Below are positions 63,260-64,000 of a DNA stretch of 64,000 nt, piece by piece. Numbering within the stretch: the first letter of the stretch is position 1; each line of letters opens with the position of its first letter. The notes beneath the pieces were generated by a model, which was given only the letters and a program-made list of their open reading frames with translations, was not told the origin of the DNA and did not search any database. The translations under genes were made by a program, and so were the position numbers. Source of the stretch: Xanthomonas sp. AM6 (GTDB lineage Bacteria > Pseudomonadota > Gammaproteobacteria > Xanthomonadales > Xanthomonadaceae); contig NZ_CP106869.1 of assembly GCF_025665335.1 (NCBI RefSeq), forward strand, positions 3,374,501 to 3,438,500, given 5' to 3'.

Positions 63260-64000
63260 TCAGAACCAGCGGCGCTCCTCGCCCGGCCCGGCGATGTTGC
63301 TGACGCAGCGGCCGCACAGTTCCGGATGCGCCGGGTCCACGCCGACGTCGGCGCGGTGGTGCCAGCAGCGCACGCACTTCTGCTTGGAAGTGGCCTGGGC
63401 GCTGACGAAGATCTCGTCGGTGCTGGCCTCGCGCACCACCACGTCGCCGCTGATGAACAGGAAGCGCAGTTCCTCCTGCAGCGGCTGCAGCTTGGCTGCC
63501 GTGGCCGCGTCGGCGGCGACGGTGATCTCCGCCTCCAGCGCCGCGCCGATCACGCCGTTGCCGCGCATCGGCTCCAGCACCTTGGACACCTGCTCGCGCA
63601 GCGCCAGCAGCTGCTCGAAGTCGGCCGCGCTCAGCGCCGCGTCTTCCGGCAGCGGCGCCAGGCCTTCGTACCAGGTGGCGAACAGCACGTTGCCGACGTG
63701 CGCGCCGGGCAGGTAGCCCCACAGTTCGTCGGCAGTGAAGCTCAGGATCGGCGCGATCCAGCGCACGAACGCCTCGGCGACATGGAACATCGCGCTCTGC
63801 GCCGAACGCCGGCCGCGCGAGTCCTCGGCCATCGTGTACAGCCGGTCCTTGGTCACGTCCAGGTACAGCGAGCCCAGGTCCACGCTGCAGAAGTTCAGCA
63901 GCGCCTGCACGATCGCGGCGAAGTCGTAGCGCTCGTAGGCGGCCTTGATCTGCTCCTGCAGCTCGTAGGCGCGATGCACGATCCAGCGGTCCAGCGCCAC
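63260..64000 (-). CDS. ileS: Isoleucyl-tRNA synthetase, C-terminal part (start outside window)
   Basis: The final 246 residues include the anticodon-binding domain ([55 protein letters not shown]) and end with the zinc finger [39 protein letters not shown]. The catalytic half lies beyond base 64000. The 95 bases to lspA hold no gene. Confidence 0.96.
   Translation of the reverse strand: MALDRWIVHRAYELQEQIKAAYERYDFAAIVQALLNFCSVDLGSLYLDVTKDRLYTMAEDSRGRRSAQSAMFHVAEAFVRWIAPILSFTADELWGYLPGAHVGNVLFATWYEGLAPLPEDAALSAADFEQLLALREQVSKVLEPMRGNGVIGAALEAEITVAADAATAAKLQPLQEELRFLFISGDVVVREASTDEIFVSAQATSKQKCVRCWHHRADVGVDPAHPELCGRCVSNIAGPGEERRWF

Noticed and set aside
1-64000. CRISPR array
   Set aside because: No regularly spaced direct repeats were seen; the only short tandem repeat is the coding hexanucleotide at 43268.
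1-64000. Insertion sequences or transposases
   Set aside because: No DDE transposase, no IS-type terminal repeats and no broken genes pointing to transposition were found.

Overview
The window is GC-rich DNA from a gammaproteobacterium, most likely a Xanthomonadaceae member (Xanthomonas/Pseudoxanthomonas-like). The right edge carries ileS-lspA-ispH next to a tRNA-Thr(CGU) gene. The left edge carries a chromosomal operon of exported peptide/amino-compound enzymes (amidohydrolase, two RidA proteins, a Tat-exported class V aminotransferase and two paralogous HExxH/PDZ metallopeptidases). Protein names rest on motif recognition by eye; no database search was possible.

About 52.6 kb between the two copies of an 18-bp core (8984-9001 and 61591-61608) is a lambdoid siphophage prophage inserted in the 3' end of tRNA-Thr. 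The integrase abuts the intact tRNA. The tRNA's probable terminator (8942-8967) now lies at the far end of the prophage. The organisation mirrors lambda but runs mostly on the minus strand. A CI-like repressor (45871, +) and a Cro-like repressor (45800, -) face away from each other over three copies of a palindromic operator, and two more copies sit at 49181-49220 over a second early promoter. Leftward (minus strand) come a CII-like regulator, an O-like replication protein, DnaB, a Ref-like nuclease, a RuvC-like resolvase, a Q-like antiterminator, lysis genes (lambda R-type endolysin, holin, nested Rz/Rz1), HNH/terminase, an HK97-type head, head-tail connectors, a lambda G/GT frameshift pair, the tape measure, and a GTA-like tail tip (DUF2460, DUF2163, NlpC/P60, tip protein). 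Rightward (plus strand) come small early proteins, Sak4-like annealing ATPase plus PD-(D/E)XK exonuclease, a helicase-methyltransferase fusion, and an AlpA-like excisionase converging on the integrase.

Several cargo genes interrupt this scheme. (i) A TIR protein fused to a DUF4163/DUF3298-like domain lies between the Q-like gene and the lysis genes, the position Shiga toxin occupies in Stx phages. (ii) A HEPN-like gene with an unknown partner lies at the attachment end. (iii) A MASE1 membrane protein and two lipoproteins occupy the lambda rexAB position between cI and the second operator. (iv) Single-TM or zinc-ribbon genes on the 'wrong' strand occur at 39979, 44503-45274 and 54167. Just outside the prophage is a second, unrelated TIR protein (7813-8670). 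The most attractive candidate for an undescribed system is the TIR-DUF3298 fusion. DUF3298 proteins such as RsiV bind lysozyme, and this gene sits beside a phage endolysin gene, so an endolysin-sensing NADase is a testable, unproven idea.
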